Shown: positions 54,573 through 64,000 of the stretch, in pieces
Layout: each line of letters starts with the position of its first letter
Numbering within the stretch: the stretch's first letter is position 1
Source of the DNA: Dendrolimus kikuchii
Lineage: Eukaryota; Arthropoda; Insecta; Lepidoptera; Lasiocampidae
Length of the DNA: 64,000 bases
NCBI GenBank assembly: GCA_019925095.2
Contig: CM034407.1
Span: forward strand, 7,194,710-7,258,709
Reading direction: 5' to 3'
Made by a program: the position numbers and the translations under genes
Notes under the pieces: generated by a model
The model's input: only the letters and a program-made list of their open reading frames with translations
What the model was told of the DNA's origin: nothing
Database searches by the model: none

Positions 54573-56399
54573 AATGTTACTCTTTGTAATACAATAAAAT
54601 TTTGAAGCATTTTCGTCTCAATTGCTTGTTTTAAAAAACAAAGCTCTTGTTGAAAATAATTTATGTACATTTTGTAAGATTTTAGTTGACGTTTAAAGTT
54701 TTTTTTATAATATCTTATATAGAAACCTAGTTCATTTTTATATGAAAAATTATTTTAAGTCAGAAAGAAGTAATCAATTAGTAGGTACAAATTGACACAA
54801 TCTTCAATTTTACGTAATTCCAAATTGATTTAATCCTTATATAGTCAATTTCAACATAATTATTTTAAATATATCAATCCGGCTCTGGATGACCAAATGT
54901 AAGAGAACTTAGGAAAGAAAAATTAAAATTCGGGATGCGTGGTTAACCTTGATTTATAATGCCTTAAAAGTTACACGTAATGAAATGAATACAGATAGAT
55001 AGGTGCAATTTAAACGATGTTCACTTAATAAAAAATAATGAACGCCTGCACAAACATTATGGCAACTTTGTTGGCCCGTGTACCTTTGCCAAAAATATCC
55101 GATTTCATAACAATTCCTTATGAGATTAAATAGAACTGTGGATAAATTCAAAAATTAGTGTAAAGTTCTACATAAAATCCTAAACAATTAAATTATTCGT
55201 GAGAAACACAATGTGAGTTCCAGTCCTGGGCCTCAAATATGTTATTACAACTGCGTCGGAATGGTCCGTCACTGGCATCACAATAGCACCATAATATTAG
55301 TGTTTATATAAATTGTATACAAAATACCCGACGCCAGTGATTGATCATTGCGATACGATTAAAATAGCAGACTTGGGATCCTAGCCACGAATAATGCTAC
55401 GTTTGGGTAGCTAGTTTCTGACCCAGTGTGCATATTGCTACCATTATCACATAATGACAGTGAAAAAACTTATATTAATTACTACTATCCTAAAGTTTTA
55501 ACTACCTAAAAATTAAAATATCATGTTTAGACAAGAAATTCATCGCTACGCTTAAGCACTATAGTCCGCACCTCAGCGGTATACCATCGTACATTATTCA
55601 AGTCGTTACCTGAAGTCAAGACGCCTTGCTCTTCTCTGTCTCAACCTTATTCCCTTACTGAAAACTTACGACAATGCATGAAGGTTATCGCAAATGCAAT
55701 TTGTATCTATGGTCAGTGGTGGGTTATGGCCGAAGAATAAGGTGAATTGGATTTTTCTTTAAGTAATTATCACATGATACTGTGTATTTCTTTATTTAAA
55801 CTAGTGATCGCCGAGTGGTCGAAATTTTACCATAATTAATTTAAATTCTAAGTTTGAACATTAATAAGGTTCTGTTCAAAGATTATACTTCTATAATCAC
55901 GGATTTCGACAAGGCTACACTGTTAATTTGACTTTAACAATAAACAAAAGTGTATATATGCGTGCGTGTGTGAAATACACGGTAGTGTGTGTTATGTTTT
56001 TTTATTGATTTAATGTTTTTTTATGCATAATTTTAAGAAAATATTAGCATTCTGCACTTCGTCTCTATATAAGCTATAAGTGTGCGAAATATCATACTCC
56101 TCCGTCCGCGCAGTTTTTGTAAAAAGGGGTACAAAGATTTTTCTTCACCTATTAATTATTTATTTGAATATCATCAATAGTTTTTACAATTATAGTACAA
56201 TAGAGTTAAGAAAGAATAATATTACGTTGCAAAAATTAATTTAAAAGTTAACACTGAATACAGATATATCTTCACTATTAAAATTAAGAAATTATGATAA
56301 GAATGATAATAAGACAGTGATAGAAAAAATCTGTCACTGGACCAAGTACACGTTTAGTTTTAAAAATCATGTTTCAAGTGTGATAGAGATACTCGTCTA
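54573..56399. other. No gene seen
   Basis: AT-rich sequence without supported features on either strand. Confidence 0.4.
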
Positions 56400-56490
56400 C
56401 GTGGCAACGTGTTGGAAACGCCCATAGGCGACGATAACCAGTTTCCACGAGCTGAACCGTCTGCATGTTTGCTAGATTCGCAATAAAAAA
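56400..56490 (+). mobile_element. Repeat family A, 3' end
   Basis: CCCATAGGCGACGATAACCA to GATTCGCAATAAAAAATAAT; diverged. Confidence 0.55.
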
Positions 56491-56589
56491 TAATAACCTC
56501 CTTATTTCTAAGTTTTGTAAGATTTATAGAACTCGTATAAAAGATAAAAAAGTGATTTAAATAATCTAAATGTACTTAGATTCGCACGC

Positions 56590-57180
56590 AGGCAGACACA
56601 TACTTTTTTATGGATGTATAGGTTTGCGTTTGACCGCTGTCTCACCTGATGTTGAGTGATGATGCGATCTAAAATCCGGCTGGGCGTAACTATGTTCTAA
56701 ATCTCAGCCTTTCCAACACATACAAAGCGCAGGGTCGTCAGGGAGGAGGGGGTTTTTAGTGGGTATTGGGGTTGCTCGCCCGTGCAGCAACGCTCGGAGT
56801 CTTCCACACTATTCTGTGACGTCGATCGCGGACGGAGCGCTGCCAAGAGCATACTATTGCTGCAGTGTTATCGCCCCCGACCGACGCGTGTCGTTCCCCT
56901 AGCAATGACCCAGTTTGTGCGTAAATCGGTTAAGCAATTTTCCCTCGCCTCAAAACAAAAAAAAAAAAAAATGATGCGATCTAAGATTGTATTTTTCAGG
57001 AAAAACAGACTCCAGCAAATTATTCCACTCTTCGGCAGTGCGTACCAGAGAAGATGAAGCGAAACTCTTGGTTTGACTGGTGTTTCCATCATGTAACGGT
57101 GGCGCAAACCGGCGTGTCCGGTTGTCTGATGGTAAAATGGGGATGGAGTAACCAGGTCGCGTAATTCTAAGGAGCACTCC
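56590..57180 (-). mobile_element. LINE reverse-transcriptase C-terminus and 3' UTR, interrupted
   Basis: The minus-strand frame reads SFASSSLVRTAEEWNNLLES and VFPEKYNL, the end of a LINE protein, then continues after the inserted element with ATCACTCAACATCAGGTGAG, a common LINE 3' UTR phrase. Confidence 0.65.
56673..56970 (+). mobile_element. R1-like family C retroposon with 14-bp TSD
   Basis: Perfect TSD ATGATGCGATCTAA (56659-56672, 56971-56984) and a poly(A) tail (A15). Inserted in the LINE of the previous entry; its A-run creates a misleading lysine/phenylalanine-rich end on the overlapping frames. Confidence 0.85.
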
Positions 57181-58489
57181 CCGTAATGTATCCGTATATA
57201 TTTATGTATATATAGGTATGTATCGATCCGCTTATCTCCAAGGAAATTGCAGCAAGTAAACAAAAGCAACGCTTTTGCATTTGTAGGAATCGTATTTGTT
57301 TTTATAAAGTAACCATATGACGGAAGTAGTCAATAACCGGATAGGGTATTCTTTCATGTAGTAATCGGAAGTCATATAAACCGGATGTCAACGTAGAAGC
57401 GTTTATCAAACTAACGAATATCGGAAGTGAAGTAACCGGAAGTTGGGAAGTTAATACGGATGGCAGTAGTTGGTTTTATGAAGGAAGTGAAACTGAAGTG
57501 GCGCCAAAGCATTACTGGATGGTGTCACTGCGGCGCGCTACGAGGATCTTTTAAATATGCGGTGTTGGAACAGAAGGGGTAGAGTCTGCAACCAGTGGCC
57601 CACAACGACAGGCTACACGGATAGTCCGGAGTAGTGTTAGACAAGAAGCGAATATATTATGGTCGATAATTACTGCTTGATAATCGCAGTATTCTTGGAG
57701 GGCAATTGCTGCTCGACACCTGACAAACGTGGATGAAACTCTTGTAGTTGTCCTAATATTTCTGTGTATTAGTGTGTGATATTTAATATTGTTATTGTAA
57801 TAATTCTAGTGTAGTATACTTTGATTATAATTTTTCAGATTATTATTGTGTTATTCTTCGTCGGCGTGAGCCTACACATTTATAATTTTAATTTTATTTA
57901 CTGACTTAAATATAATAGTTGCAATGGCCGTATGAAAAACGCAGTGCCTAACTAATGATGTCAGGTTTCGTTGTAAGAAAACGTTCGTGTAAGAAAGCGG
58001 CAGGTAAATCAAGTGATCTCGAGTATTACCCTCCCGAATTGAAAGTAAGGCCAGACAAATGATCGCCAGGAAACAATACACTTAGCGCGTGATTGATCAC
58101 AGGGCAGAACGCGATTTGTCTATGTATATGTGTACTCGGTAGGATTTTGTTTTTCCACGTCCTTAGTATTATTATATATGTGAATGTGAGTTTGTTTGTG
58201 GCGCTTTCACGCCTTAACTACTTAACCAATCATCATGAAATTTTGCATAGACGTTGCCAGGGGTATAGAAAACGACATCCAGAAAGAAGTGCTAAACCCG
58301 AGGAATAGACGAAATTAGCCGGCAAGTTGGCGCTGCTTATCGGTGCTACTGGTGTAATTCATTAATAATATTATCGTAATGGTCACGCGAATGACACCAT
58401 TAAACGTGTTGCTTTAATGGTTATTTCTACCATTTTCACTAGATGGCGTTGCGGGTATTCATCATCATCCAGAAAAAAATTACTGTTCA
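57181..58489. other. No gene; Helitron-like scrap
   Basis: 57320-57500 repeats CCGGAAGT/GGAAGT motifs irregularly. 58180-58310 (GGCGCTTTCACGCCTTAAC... 'CATCATGAAATTTTGCATAG') resembles Helitron-like ends. No gene. Confidence 0.35.
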
Positions 58490-58615
58490 GTGTCACTGTC
58501 AGTGTCACGCCACATTTAGATTAAATTTGTCAAAGGGCCTCTACGTGTTGGCCTTTCCATGGCCCCACGCAAGCCCTCCAAATGTCCAATTTTACCGGGC
58601 CATTTTTACAATTAT
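58490..58615 (+). mobile_element. Interspersed repeat G
   Basis: Matches 26850-26960 in the opposite orientation (GTCACGCCACATTTAGATTA, GGGCCTCTACGTGTTGGCC, CCACGCAAGCCCTCCAAA). Confidence 0.5.
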
Positions 58616-59365
58616 TCCTAGGGCTATAACGATTGAACAGACAATCTTACTTTGTTGTTTATTTACAACACAAAACAAGTAGCAAAGTGCGAGTTGGAAT
58701 TGCATTTAAAGATTCTTTCATAAATATACAAAACAAATATTAAAATTTTATTCGCTTGAAATTAATGAAAATGTGGTAATAGATTTTATTAGTTCTGGAC
58801 GAGTGCTAGATTTTATTGGTTAATTTTAGTTTGGATATATAGTTTATTTCTAGTTTTAATTTATGGTATAGTTTAATGTATAAAAGTAGTTGATTTTTAG
58901 TATTATCTTCTATATAAATAAAAATGAATTTTAGAAATGTAATGTATGGGCATAATTTGAGAACGACTACCGATTTTGAAGAAATTTTTTGTGTGTTTGA
59001 GTGGATCCCCGGATGGTTTTGATTCACAATTGGAACCGGTAGGTGGCGCTGGGATCTGGTACTAGAAATTTATTTTTTTAGTGCAGTACAACGTCTTCCG
59101 GAATCGGCGGGACCTCTAATAGAAATACATAACAGAACTATTTATAAATATATTTTGAATCTTCTTTGGAATCGTTGTGATTTGAAATTCGATGAAATGA
59201 AAAAGCGACACTAAAAAGACACACAAGAATCTATAGGATTAAGCCTGCGAGAGAATGAGATAGAATACATTATATTTAATAATTTATGCACTGTGCTCAT
59301 ACAGATAGAGGGGGAAATATTTTAAAGTTTTTCGTTACTTCAAATTTCGTGTTTTAAAGCTTAAA
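58616..59365. other. No gene; Helitron-like scrap
   Basis: 58910-59110 has TCTATATAAATAAAAATGAA and 'GGTAGGTGGCGCTGG', Helitron-like. Rest AT-rich. Confidence 0.35.
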
Positions 59366-59386
59366 TCCCTATTAATATTATAAATG

Positions 59387-59670
59387 CATGTGGAAAGAAT
59401 GCATGATGAAAGAATGACTAAACAGATATACAATGCAAAAGTGGATGGATGCAGAAGTCGTGGAAGGCCACGACACACCTTCCATGATCAAATTGATCGT
59501 GTACTAGCGGAGGGTGATGTCAGGAGCCTTAAGAACAGACGAGTGTGCATGACAAGAGTTATGAATGTCAAAGAAGCAAGTGAGGTGTGTAAGAATGGGC
59601 CTAAATGGCGCTCTGTTGTTCGTGCCTACCCCGCAAGGGAACTGGCGTGAAGTTATGTATGTATGTATGT
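59387..59670 (+). mobile_element. RTE-like LINE 3' end, longest copy
   Basis: Perfect 13-bp TSD AATATTATAAATG (59374-59386, 59671-59683). Encodes ERMHDERMTKQIYNAKVDGC, RSRGRPRHTFHDQIDRVL and VVRAYPARELA stop at 59648-59650, then (TATG)n. C-terminal tail of an RTE-type protein only. Confidence 0.88.
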
Positions 59671-59803
59671 AATATTATAAATGTGAAAGTAACTCTGTCT
59701 GTCTGTCTGTCTGTCTGCCGGGATAAAAATATATTTGTCTTTTTATTTGTTATCTTTTTATGGAAAGAGTATTGGACCGATTTGGCTGAAACTCGGTATA
59801 TAT

Positions 59804-60303
59804 CTATTGAAATCAAAAAACACCCAAATTTCAATAGAGAAGATGGTTGGCAAGTACCACCTGTTTGGGATCCAATTATCAAAACTATTAAGACCCAAAC
59901 CCAGCAAAAACCAGCTGCCAGACCTCAAGACACTGTGAGCTCTTTCTGCGTACAACGGAACACAAACCAACTTGACTGATAATTACTTTTATTTTTCCTT
60001 CCACCCATTTTAATATTATATAAAATTATTAGAGCTAGGCATGTTTGCTGAAGAGTTTCTTGCGCCGCTTCTTCTCTTCAAGCCATAACATGTTGCGAAG
60101 CGGTAGTAAATTAGATTAGGCTCCCATAGATTAAATAATAACCATAAACAAAATTAAAAATTAAATAATTAAAATTAATAAGTTGGCGGTAGGCTAAATA
60201 AAACTTTAACAATACTCGTTGACACTTGACATCTTTGTCTTCCGTGATCACGGCCACTGAAAAGTGGCCGAAACGTCGGAAAAACCAAAATCTAATAAAA
60301 TTA
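59804..60303 (+). mobile_element. Penelope-like element fragment, copy 2
   Basis: TSD CGGTATATAT (59794-59803, 60304-60313). Encodes SIEIKKHPNFNREDGWQVPP and WDPIIKTIKT to a stop, then the 3' region and terminal segment as in 8761-9576, without the inverted 5' part or the RTE insertion. Confidence 0.82.
60240..60281 (+). ncRNA. Hammerhead-ribozyme-like fold, second copy
   Basis: Identical to 9480-9521 through GUGAUCA, the 7-bp GAAA hairpin, GAAAC-GUC and GGAA, so the motif is conserved between the two Penelope-like copies. Confidence 0.45.
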
Positions 60304-60424
60304 CGGTATATATATAATTTGAATACCGAGAGTGGCCAAGGGATACTTTTTATCCCGGATAATGGGATACATTTTGGAATAGATTTATGTAAAGTTTATC
60401 CCTGAAACTAGGACAGGTTTTTTG

Positions 60425-61350
60425 ATTGTGTCCAGTTCGTCCACTGGGTCTACTGGGTCCACTTGGTCCACTGGGTCCACTTGGACCACTGTGTCCACTT
60501 GGTCCCCTTGGTCAACTGGGTCCACTTGGTCCACTGGGTCCACTTGGTCCACTGGGTCCACTTGGACCACTGTGTCCACTTGGTCCCCTTGGTCAACTGG
60601 GTCCACTTGGTCCACTGGGTCCACTTTGTCCACTGGGTCCAATTGGTCCACTGAGTTTACTGGGTCCACTGGTCCCACTGGGTCCACTTAGACTACTGGG
60701 TCCACTGGGTCCACTTGGTCCACTGGACCCATTGGGTCCACTTGATCCGTTGAGTCCACTTTGTCCACTGAATCCACTGGGTCTAGTTGATCCACTGGGT
60801 CCACTTGGTCCATTGAGTTTACTGGGTCCATTTGGAACACTTAGCCTACTGGGTCAACTGGGTCCACTGGGTCCACTTAGACTACTGGGCCCACCGGGTC
60901 CACTTGGTCCATTTGGTCCACTAGGTCCACTGGGTCCACTGGGTCCACTGAGTTTACTGGGTCCACTGGGTCCATTTGGAATACTTAGCCTACTGGGTCA
61001 ACTGGGTCCACTGGGTCCACTTAGACTACTGGGTCCACTTGGTCCATTGAGTTTACTGGGTCCATTTGGAACACTTAGCCTACTGGGTCAACTGGGTCCA
61101 CTGGGTCCACTTAGACTACTGGGCCCACCGGGTCCACTTGGTCCACTGGGTCCATTTGGTCCATTAGGTCCACTGGGTCCACTGGGTCCACTGAGTTTAC
61201 TGGGTCCACTGGGTCCACTTGGTCCACTTGGTCAACTGGGTCCACTTGGTCCACTGGGTCCATTTGGAACACTTAGCCTACTCGGTCAACTGGGTCCACT
61301 TGACTCACTGGGTCTACTTGGTCCACTTGGTCCACTTGGTCCATGTTATC
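60425..61350 (+). repeat. 9-bp minisatellite, unit TGGTCCACT and variants
   Basis: About 0.92 kb, roughly 100 units of TGGTCCACT/GGGTCCACT with interspersed GGAACACTTAGCC blocks. Long frames (GPLGPL, and DPVDQV on the minus strand) are consequences of the 9-bp period. Confidence 0.9.
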
Positions 61351-61523
61351 TATTTTGTCATTTTTGTCAAGTTTTGTCATTTATGTAGTTTACATATAGA
61401 CGGGGGTGGTATAGTTTGCGATATAAAATGAAGTGAATCTTTCGGGGGCAAATACATAAAAAATTAATACAATGTAACCTGTACTTCTTGCTCTTTAAAC
61501 AAGAGACTCGCACTAGAGGTTGA

Positions 61524-61542
61524 CCCGCGGCGCAGCCGCGGG
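61524..61542 (+). repeat. Helitron 3' terminal hairpin
   Basis: CCCGCGGC-GCA-GCCGCGGG, same stem as 32697-32715 with a different loop, seven bases before CTAG. Confidence 0.85.
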
Positions 61543-61689
61543 GTAAACTCTAGTATATTATAACGAAATAATATATGAAATGTGACGTCACGAAATTTAG
61601 AAACTCTCTCACCCCTTGTCACATTTTGTTTCACTTCTACTGCGTGTGAACTGCACACACACATAACTTTTGTTTTGAATAAATTAATA

Positions 61690-61905
61690 GGGCGACAGTC
61701 ATTACGAGGAGTACCTATTAAAGTTTACCCTATTTCAAATTCAAGAGTTTTTAATCATAATAAGTTCCGCTGGAGAACACTTTTTGAAGGTCATACATAT
61801 AAGTTAAAATTGAATTTTACTTCCTATTCTTTGTACACCGCTTCGCAACGTGTTATAGCTGTTAAGAAGAAGAATCTGCAAGAAATTCCCCAGCAACACG
61901 TCTAA
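61690..61905 (+). other. Coding-like open stretch, unrecognised
   Basis: From an acceptor-like AATTAATAG the frame reads GRQSLRGVPIKVYPISNSRV, FRWRTLFEGHTYKLKLNF and KKKNLQEIPQQHV stop. Composition looks protein-like, but no family is recognised; it may be an exon or a transposon remnant. Confidence 0.25.
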
Positions 61906-62044
61906 ATTTTTCCTAGTTGTGTTGCGAATTTGGTTACATTACGCAGATAGACATATATCAGACTGATAGAGGGTTCTTTTTTAACATCAGCGTTATCTTG
62001 CTTATAGATCTTAGGGCCGGCTCGATCAGTGTGATATCACGCTT

Positions 62045-62235
62045 TCGCCAGGTGGTAGGGCATTTCCCCGACTGGATGGCTACCACCCCTGGTCTAGAGT
62101 ATGCTGCCATAACAACATGTATTCCGACATTAGTAGCCAGGTTACAGTCTCCCTTCAGAGAACGGCAGCCCATTAGTAGCGCCTGTTGCATTACACATGT
62201 CCATAGGCGACGGTAACCATTTCCCATCAGGTTAG
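62045..62235 (+). mobile_element. Repeat family A
   Basis: GCCAGGTGGTAGGGCATTTC to CCATAGGCGACGGTAACC; lacks the A-rich tail. Confidence 0.6.
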
Positions 62236-62374
62236 AAAGCTGTCAGCCTTCAGCTAAGCTTGTTTTGTGCGATGAGTGAGAGTTCCGATGGTCTACTTTC
62301 TCCTCCCTTTATTCTAATTCCATATCCCACTTCCTGTATCTTATTCCTTTTATCCCATCCATCCTACCCCATCC

Positions 62375-62490
62375 TAAAGGCTGGCAACGCGTTGACTTCG
62401 CCCCGGGCGTTGCAAACGTCTATAGGTGACGGTAACCGTTTGCCATTAGCTGGGCCGTCTGCCTGTTTGCCAATTACGCAATAAAAAACC
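62375..62490 (+). mobile_element. Repeat family A variant
   Basis: GGCTGGCAACGCGTTGACTT, GGTAACCGTTTGCC and TTACGCAATAAAAAACCGG; a diverged subfamily. Confidence 0.6.
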
Positions 62491-62793
62491 GGAAGTTATC
62501 GAAACCCTAAATAGGAAGCTATGTAAACACACCTTTATTAATAAACTTTGACGTAATAACCGATGTAATGCGCACCACTTACAAGCCTTGATTGTGTCCG
62601 TCATACCAATAACAGAAGGGTGAGATGTATAAAAGTCCTTATTTGGGTTCGGTAATAAATGGCACCCGGCGCTTCGCACCTCGTATGTTTACCTATTGGT
62701 AACCTTGTTCGACTTATTTCAGGTGCCATATTTCAGATATGAGTTTCATACATTAGGCACTAAACGATCTGGTGTGACATTGAAGATATATTT
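62491..62793. other. No feature seen
   Basis: AT-rich sequence without supported features. Confidence 0.35.
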
Positions 62794-62945
62794 CGTCGGC
62801 GTCAGTATAGGACCTTGTAAGTAAAAAATTTTTTTTAATTATTTTTTCTCAAAATTGTTACTTATGGTAAAACTTGTTAATAGTTTGATGAAAAAAATAA
62901 TATTGTCAAAAAACGGAGTTAAAAGGTTGTGCACTGACGCCGATG
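62794..62945. mobile_element. MITE, family M1, intact (152 bp)
   Basis: Left CGTCGGCGTCAGTATAGGAC and right AGGTTGTGCACTGACGCCG pair as about 30-bp TIRs; AT-rich interior. Confidence 0.7.
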
Positions 62946-63524
62946 TGTGTGTTAATGATAGTACAACGAGAAAGAAAGTCTCAACGAGATAGGCAATGCA
63001 TCGACTCCCTTAGTGTTGCAGATATCCATGAGCGATGATATTTTTTCATCATCAGGTGGACTGTTTGTCATTATCAAGACTAATTATCATTGAAGTATTT
63101 TTTAAGCTCTATAACTTCAAAAATTTTCAGAATTTTCAACTTCCGCAAACATTCGAATGAACACAATTAGTAAAACTTTAAAAGCTAATAAGTAATTAAT
63201 ATGTTCTCGTTAAAACAGTCAATAATCGACCCCATACAATTACATAAAATGAAAACAAATTTTTCATCACCGTTGATGATAACGGCGATGAATTTATATT
63301 AGCAATACATTTTAGTAATTGTATAGCGGCGTATACCTACAATACACTTTCTTGATTGATTTTATTAACATGAATTTAAAGGTTTCTGAGAACGATTACT
63401 GTAATATACAAAAATGGACAGACGGGTGGAAAAGCGGATCCCGGGTTCCGATACGGAGGCTCCAGATGCAACAGGGATTTAACGCTAGACTGATAACATA
63501 CAGTTCCACAAATTATTACTTTTT
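62946..63524. other. No gene; repeat A scrap
   Basis: 62995-63070 vaguely matches repeat A (TTGCAGATATCCATGAGCGA, CATCAGGTGGACTG). Rest AT-rich. Confidence 0.35.
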
Positions 63525-63615
63525 ATTGCGGAAGAACAATAGACAGGCTGACGGTCTTGTGACGGTAAGTGGTTACCATCGCCTATGGACATCTGCAACA
63601 TCAAATATTGTGCAG
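63525..63615 (-). mobile_element. Repeat family A, 3' end
   Basis: TTTTATTGCGGAAGAACAAT through GGTTACCATCGCCTATGG; minus orientation. Confidence 0.6.
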
Positions 63616-64000
63616 TGATTTTATTTATTAGTTCCTTCGTAATACAGTCCTGAACAGGTACTAAACCCTAAACAATCAATGTAAGCAGTTAGGATTACTC
63701 CTGAAATTAACATTTTGCGAGATAATCTCCATGTCGTGAGACAACGCACGACATTGACTCTTGCTTGGGTGCTTGGTGGGATTAAGCAGGATTTAAATGT
63801 ATGCAAACATTTACATACATTCTACATAATATATTATGTTAGCTATACCCCCGACTTTATTAGCTAAGCAAAATGTTTTTTGAATGATAATCCTTTTCCT
63901 TGGTTTGCCGTTTGACATTCTCTCACAGAAATTGATCCTTACAGGACAGGACTTGAAAACGTTATCAATTAACCAAGAAAAAATAATAGATAATTACCGG
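63616..64000. other. No feature seen
   Basis: AT-rich sequence to the end of the window, no supported feature. Confidence 0.35.

Larger units (their letters stand above)
59366..61553 (+). mobile_element. Helitron-like element H1 copy 2 carrying a minisatellite and two nested insertions
   Basis: Starts A|TCCCTATTAATATTATAAAT, ends hairpin + GTAAACT + CTAG|T as in copy 1. Contains an RTE-like insertion (59387-59670), a Penelope-like insertion (59804-60303) and the TGGTCCACT array. Removing both leaves a backbone collinear with 30272-32726. Confidence 0.8.

Noticed and set aside
57320..57800. Possible LTR retrotransposon (TGGCGCC-like primer site, GGAAGT repeats)
   Set aside because: No paired LTRs and no gag or pol coding found nearby.
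60426..61388. 320-codon Gly-Pro-Leu frame resembling collagen
   Set aside because: It is the translation of TGGTCCACT repeats, in the same Helitron position as the unrelated array of copy 1; GPL triplets arise from the unit.

Overview
This is AT-rich nuclear DNA of an insect, most likely a moth or butterfly. It has spliced genes with GT-AG introns embedded in a very dense layer of transposable-element remnants. The lepidopteran assignment rests on recognising repeat families from memory (Helitron-like elements ending in a GC hairpin plus CTAG, LINE 3' ends with a GATCGCT/AGCGATA stem-loop, tails resembling CCATAGGCGA...GGGCCGTCTGCC), not on a database search. No bacterial or viral gene organisation is visible.

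Three multi-exon genes can be supported. (1) A GC-rich terminal exon on the + strand at 1021-1206, whose gene body lies upstream or outside the window; its product is not recognised. (2) A complete five-exon deoxycytidylate (dCMP) deaminase on the - strand, CDS 16104 down to 11442, 192 aa, with all codon phases matching. (3) and (4) Two paralogous GMC (glucose-dehydrogenase-like) FAD oxidoreductases on the + strand, copy A at 25154-29555 (610 aa) and copy B at 43140-46447 (615 aa). They share the same three-exon structure and homologous flanks, so they are products of one segmental duplication. Copy A has a LINE fragment inserted between the conserved upstream block and its ATG, and its second intron is swollen with repeats (1794 bp against 88 bp in copy B).

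The rest is a mobile-element landscape, much of it datable by insertion order because target-site duplications (TSDs) are intact. The most unusual parts are two Helitron-like elements (30272-32726 and 59366-61553) that each carry a long internal 9-bp minisatellite with a different unit (TTGTCCGAG versus TGGTCCACT), plus degenerate relatives at 19085-19325 and 41194-41610. The second Helitron also contains a nested RTE-like LINE tail (13-bp TSD) and a Penelope-like element (10-bp TSD). Two Penelope-like copies end in a segment that folds like a hammerhead ribozyme with a swapped C3/G8 pair.

Layout: 1-11.4 kb, orphan exon then Helitron, MITEs, hAT-like, Harbinger-like and Penelope-like elements; 11.4-16.1 kb, dCMP deaminase; 16.1-24.5 kb, repeats; 24.5-30 kb, GMC copy A; 30.3-32.7 kb, minisatellite Helitron 1; 33-42.9 kb, repeats including a 1.1 kb Tc1-like element; 43-47.7 kb, GMC copy B; 48-59 kb, repeats including a mariner transposase remnant; 59.4-61.6 kb, minisatellite Helitron 2; 61.6-64 kb, repeats.
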